In this document: piece by piece, positions 62,601 to 64,000 of the stretch
Layout: each line of letters opens with the position of its first letter
How positions within the stretch are numbered: the first letter of the stretch is position 1
Source of the DNA: Candidatus Nitrosocosmicus franklandus
GTDB lineage: Archaea; Thermoproteota; Nitrososphaeria; Nitrososphaerales; Nitrososphaeraceae
Assembly: GCF_900696045.1 (NCBI RefSeq)
Contig: NZ_LR216287.1
Span: 2,585,854 to 2,649,853 of the forward strand
Direction: 5' to 3'
Length of the DNA: 64,000 nucleotides
Translations under genes and position numbers: made by a program
The notes under the pieces: model-generated
Told to the model about the DNA's origin: nothing
Seen by the model: only the letters and a program-made list of their open reading frames with translations
The model's database searches: none

Positions 62601-63469
62601 ATATAGAGGAAGATGAATCTTCTCTCTATATCCTTTTTGATAATATCCGTTGGGAGGAGAAATCCATAATTGAAAAGGCCAAAGAACTGGGGCGGAAATT
62701 ACAGACCATAGATTGTAAAGATCTAATCCTCTTTCTAAATGACGACTTTAACGTATTCAAAGATAAAATTATACTTCAGAGATGTGTAAGTTACTTTAGA
62801 AGCTTACATTCTACGGCTGGTCTCGAAGGACTAGGGGCACGAATGATTAATTCCCTGCACACAGCATTTATGTGCGGAAATAAACTAATATCACATCTTG
62901 AGTTACAAAAAAATGGAATATTAACACCCAAAGCCATGTGTGCTTTTACATCAGAGTCCTCTGTAAAGGGTTTAGACAAATTCGGTTATCCTGTAGTAAT
63001 TAAACCTACTGTAGGAAGTTGGGGTAGATTAATAGGTTTAATCAATGATAAAGAATCCGCAAAAACAGTTTTAGAAGATAGGGAACACATGTTTCCTATT
63101 TATCACATAAGTTACTTTGAAGAATTCATTAAACGTCCTCCTCGTGATATAAGAGCCATTGTAATAGGGGACGAAGTTGTGGCCGCAATTTATCGATATT
63201 CTGGTGAGAATGAGTGGAAAACTAATATGGCGCTAGGAGGTCGTGCGTTACCATGTCCAATAACAAAAGAAATAGAGGATATTTGTATAAAGTCTGCGAA
63301 GATTTTTAAGGGTGATATTGTTGGAGTGGATCTTATGGAAAGTGAAAAGTATGGACTAGTTGTTCATGAAATAAATAACACTACAGAATTTAAGAACACA
63401 GTTAAGGTAACCGGAGTTGATATTCCAAAACTTATAATCGACCATATGGAAAATTTACTAAAAAAATAA
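62588..63469 (+). CDS. lysX: LysW-aminoadipate ligase LysX (RimK-like ATP-grasp)
   Basis: This 293-residue ATP-grasp ligase starts at TTG 62588, inside the end of lysW. It has CGNKLISHLELQKNG, the GSWGRLIGLI loop near residue 143, RPPRDIRAIVIGDEVVAAIY, and the metal site VVHEINNTTEFKN (about 257-269). It pairs directly with lysW and lysS, so it is most likely the aminoadipate-specific enzyme, the paralogue of ArgX at 56602. The specificity assignment is an inference from context and the NTTEFKN versus NTVEFRG difference. Confidence 0.87.
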   Translation: MGTVNIEEDESSLYILFDNIRWEEKSIIEKAKELGRKLQTIDCKDLILFLNDDFNVFKDKIILQRCVSYFRSLHSTAGLEGLGARMINSLHTAFMCGNKLISHLELQKNGILTPKAMCAFTSESSVKGLDKFGYPVVIKPTVGSWGRLIGLINDKESAKTVLEDREHMFPIYHISYFEEFIKRPPRDIRAIVIGDEVVAAIYRYSGENEWKTNMALGGRALPCPITKEIEDICIKSAKIFKGDIVGVDLMESEKYGLVVHEINNTTEFKNTVKVTGVDIPKLIIDHMENLLKK

Positions 63470-63478
63470 TAGTAAAAG

Positions 63479-64000
63479 ATGGTCTCACCTAATTATGCGA
63501 TTGAACTATTGAAGAATACTCTTGATATTTATACTCCATCAAGATCAGAATCTCAACTTGCAAATTACTTAAAGAATATTTGTATGGATCTAGGTTTTGA
63601 ACAAGCAAATATTGATAGCGTAGGTAACATGGTGGCAGTTAGAGGTAACGGTGAACCAATAATTCTTCTTTGTGGTCATATGGACACTGTTCCGGGTATA
63701 GTACCGGTTAGACAAGAGGGAGATTATATGTACGGTCGAGGTGCCTCTGATGCCAAGGCTCCTTTAGTTTCTATGCTACTGGCCGCTGCAGATGTCCCAA
63801 AACAAGCTGGAACGATTGTTTTTGCAGCGGTAGTAGACGAAGAGGGTAATGCAACCGGTATCAAGAATCTCGTAAAAGATGCTTCTTTAAAACCGCATTA
63901 TGCTATATTCGGGGAACCTAGTGGTATTGAAAATATTACCATTTCTTATAAAGGACGCCTCGAAATTCGTTTAATGTGTGACGTAGATAATAGTGCACAC
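63479..64000 (+). CDS. lysK: LysW-lysine/LysW-ornithine hydrolase, 3' end cut off
   Basis: The frame from the ATG at 63479 runs open to the end of the window (174 codons). It is an M20-family zinc peptidase: LLCGHMDTVPGIVPV (metal His and Asp near 62-64), DYMYGRGASDAKAPLV (bridging Asp near 88), and VVDEEGNATG (catalytic Glu near 122). LysK releases lysine or ornithine from LysW, the last step of this carrier pathway. It lies 9 bases after lysX. The C-terminal lid and dimer domain lie outside the window. Confidence 0.9.
   Translation, partial: MVSPNYAIELLKNTLDIYTPSRSESQLANYLKNICMDLGFEQANIDSVGNMVAVRGNGEPIILLCGHMDTVPGIVPVRQEGDYMYGRGASDAKAPLVSMLLAAADVPKQAGTIVFAAVVDEEGNATGIKNLVKDASLKPHYAIFGEPSGIENITISYKGRLEIRLMCDVDNSAH

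Noticed and set aside
1-64000. CRISPR arrays, cas genes, rRNA genes, replication origin
   Set aside because: No regularly spaced repeats, no Cas-like proteins, no rRNA segments and no Orc1/Cdc6 gene or clustered origin boxes were seen.

Overview
The window reads as a chromosomal segment of an ammonia-oxidising thaumarchaeon (Nitrososphaerales). The AT-rich base composition and long, sparsely filled intergenic stretches resemble Candidatus Nitrosocosmicus, but that genus call is an inference. Archaeal markers include a TFB with zinc ribbon and cyclin repeats, archaeal DnaG primase, CTP-type riboflavin kinase, L40e, fructose-1,6-bisphosphate aldolase/phosphatase, family-4 uracil-DNA glycosylase, LysW-dependent lysine/arginine synthesis, TATA boxes about 25 bases upstream of starts, a tRNA with bulge-helix-bulge introns and a C/D-box guide RNA.

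Layout. 1-2.4 kb: a partial FAH-family hydrolase, a coiled-coil hypothetical and a geranylgeranyl-reductase-family flavoprotein. 3.2-14.1 kb: an eleven-gene complex I operon, nuoA-B-C-D-H-I-J-K-M-L-N, without the NADH module (nuoE, F, G) and apparently with a second promoter before nuoM. 14.1-36.7 kb: a loosely packed accessory region. It holds a CorA-like transporter, a UDG, a TFB, a PRC-barrel-like protein, a secreted DUF1259-like protein, threonine ammonia-lyase, an SDR, NAD synthase, a HAD phosphatase, a SWIM-tailed SF2 helicase and an Lrp regulator. It also contains three copies of one IS6-like element (two with perfect 8-bp target duplications, one decayed) and several gene remnants. 36.7-45.6 kb: an M23 peptidase, a lipid kinase, hypotheticals, a 2-hydroxyacid dehydrogenase, an AAA+ ATPase, a divergent HemB-like protein, a two-intron tRNA-Tyr, an alcohol dehydrogenase and a C/D-box sRNA. 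45.8-55.3 kb: FAD synthase and riboflavin kinase (convergent), dnaG, a second small TOPRIM protein, L40e, a radical SAM protein facing a regulator with a degenerate cobalamin-sensor-like domain, and the tpi-fbp gluconeogenic pair. 55.4-64 kb: argG-argX, lysY-lysZ-lysJ-lysM and lysS-lysW-lysX-lysK, a combined arginine and lysine pathway using the LysW carrier protein.

The observations most worth following are: (1) a complete C/D-box sRNA at 45500-45572 whose D guide fits elongator tRNA-Met and places the N+5 methylation target exactly on wobble C34; (2) tRNA-Tyr with a second, 28-nt intron in the T-loop, both introns having clean BHB motifs; (3) LysW ending in Gln instead of the Glu that normally carries the substrate; (4) a HemB-like protein that keeps its catalytic lysines but has lost lid residues and gained an insertion; (5) the regulator next to the radical SAM gene that has the layout of B12 sensors but lacks the usual His ligand.
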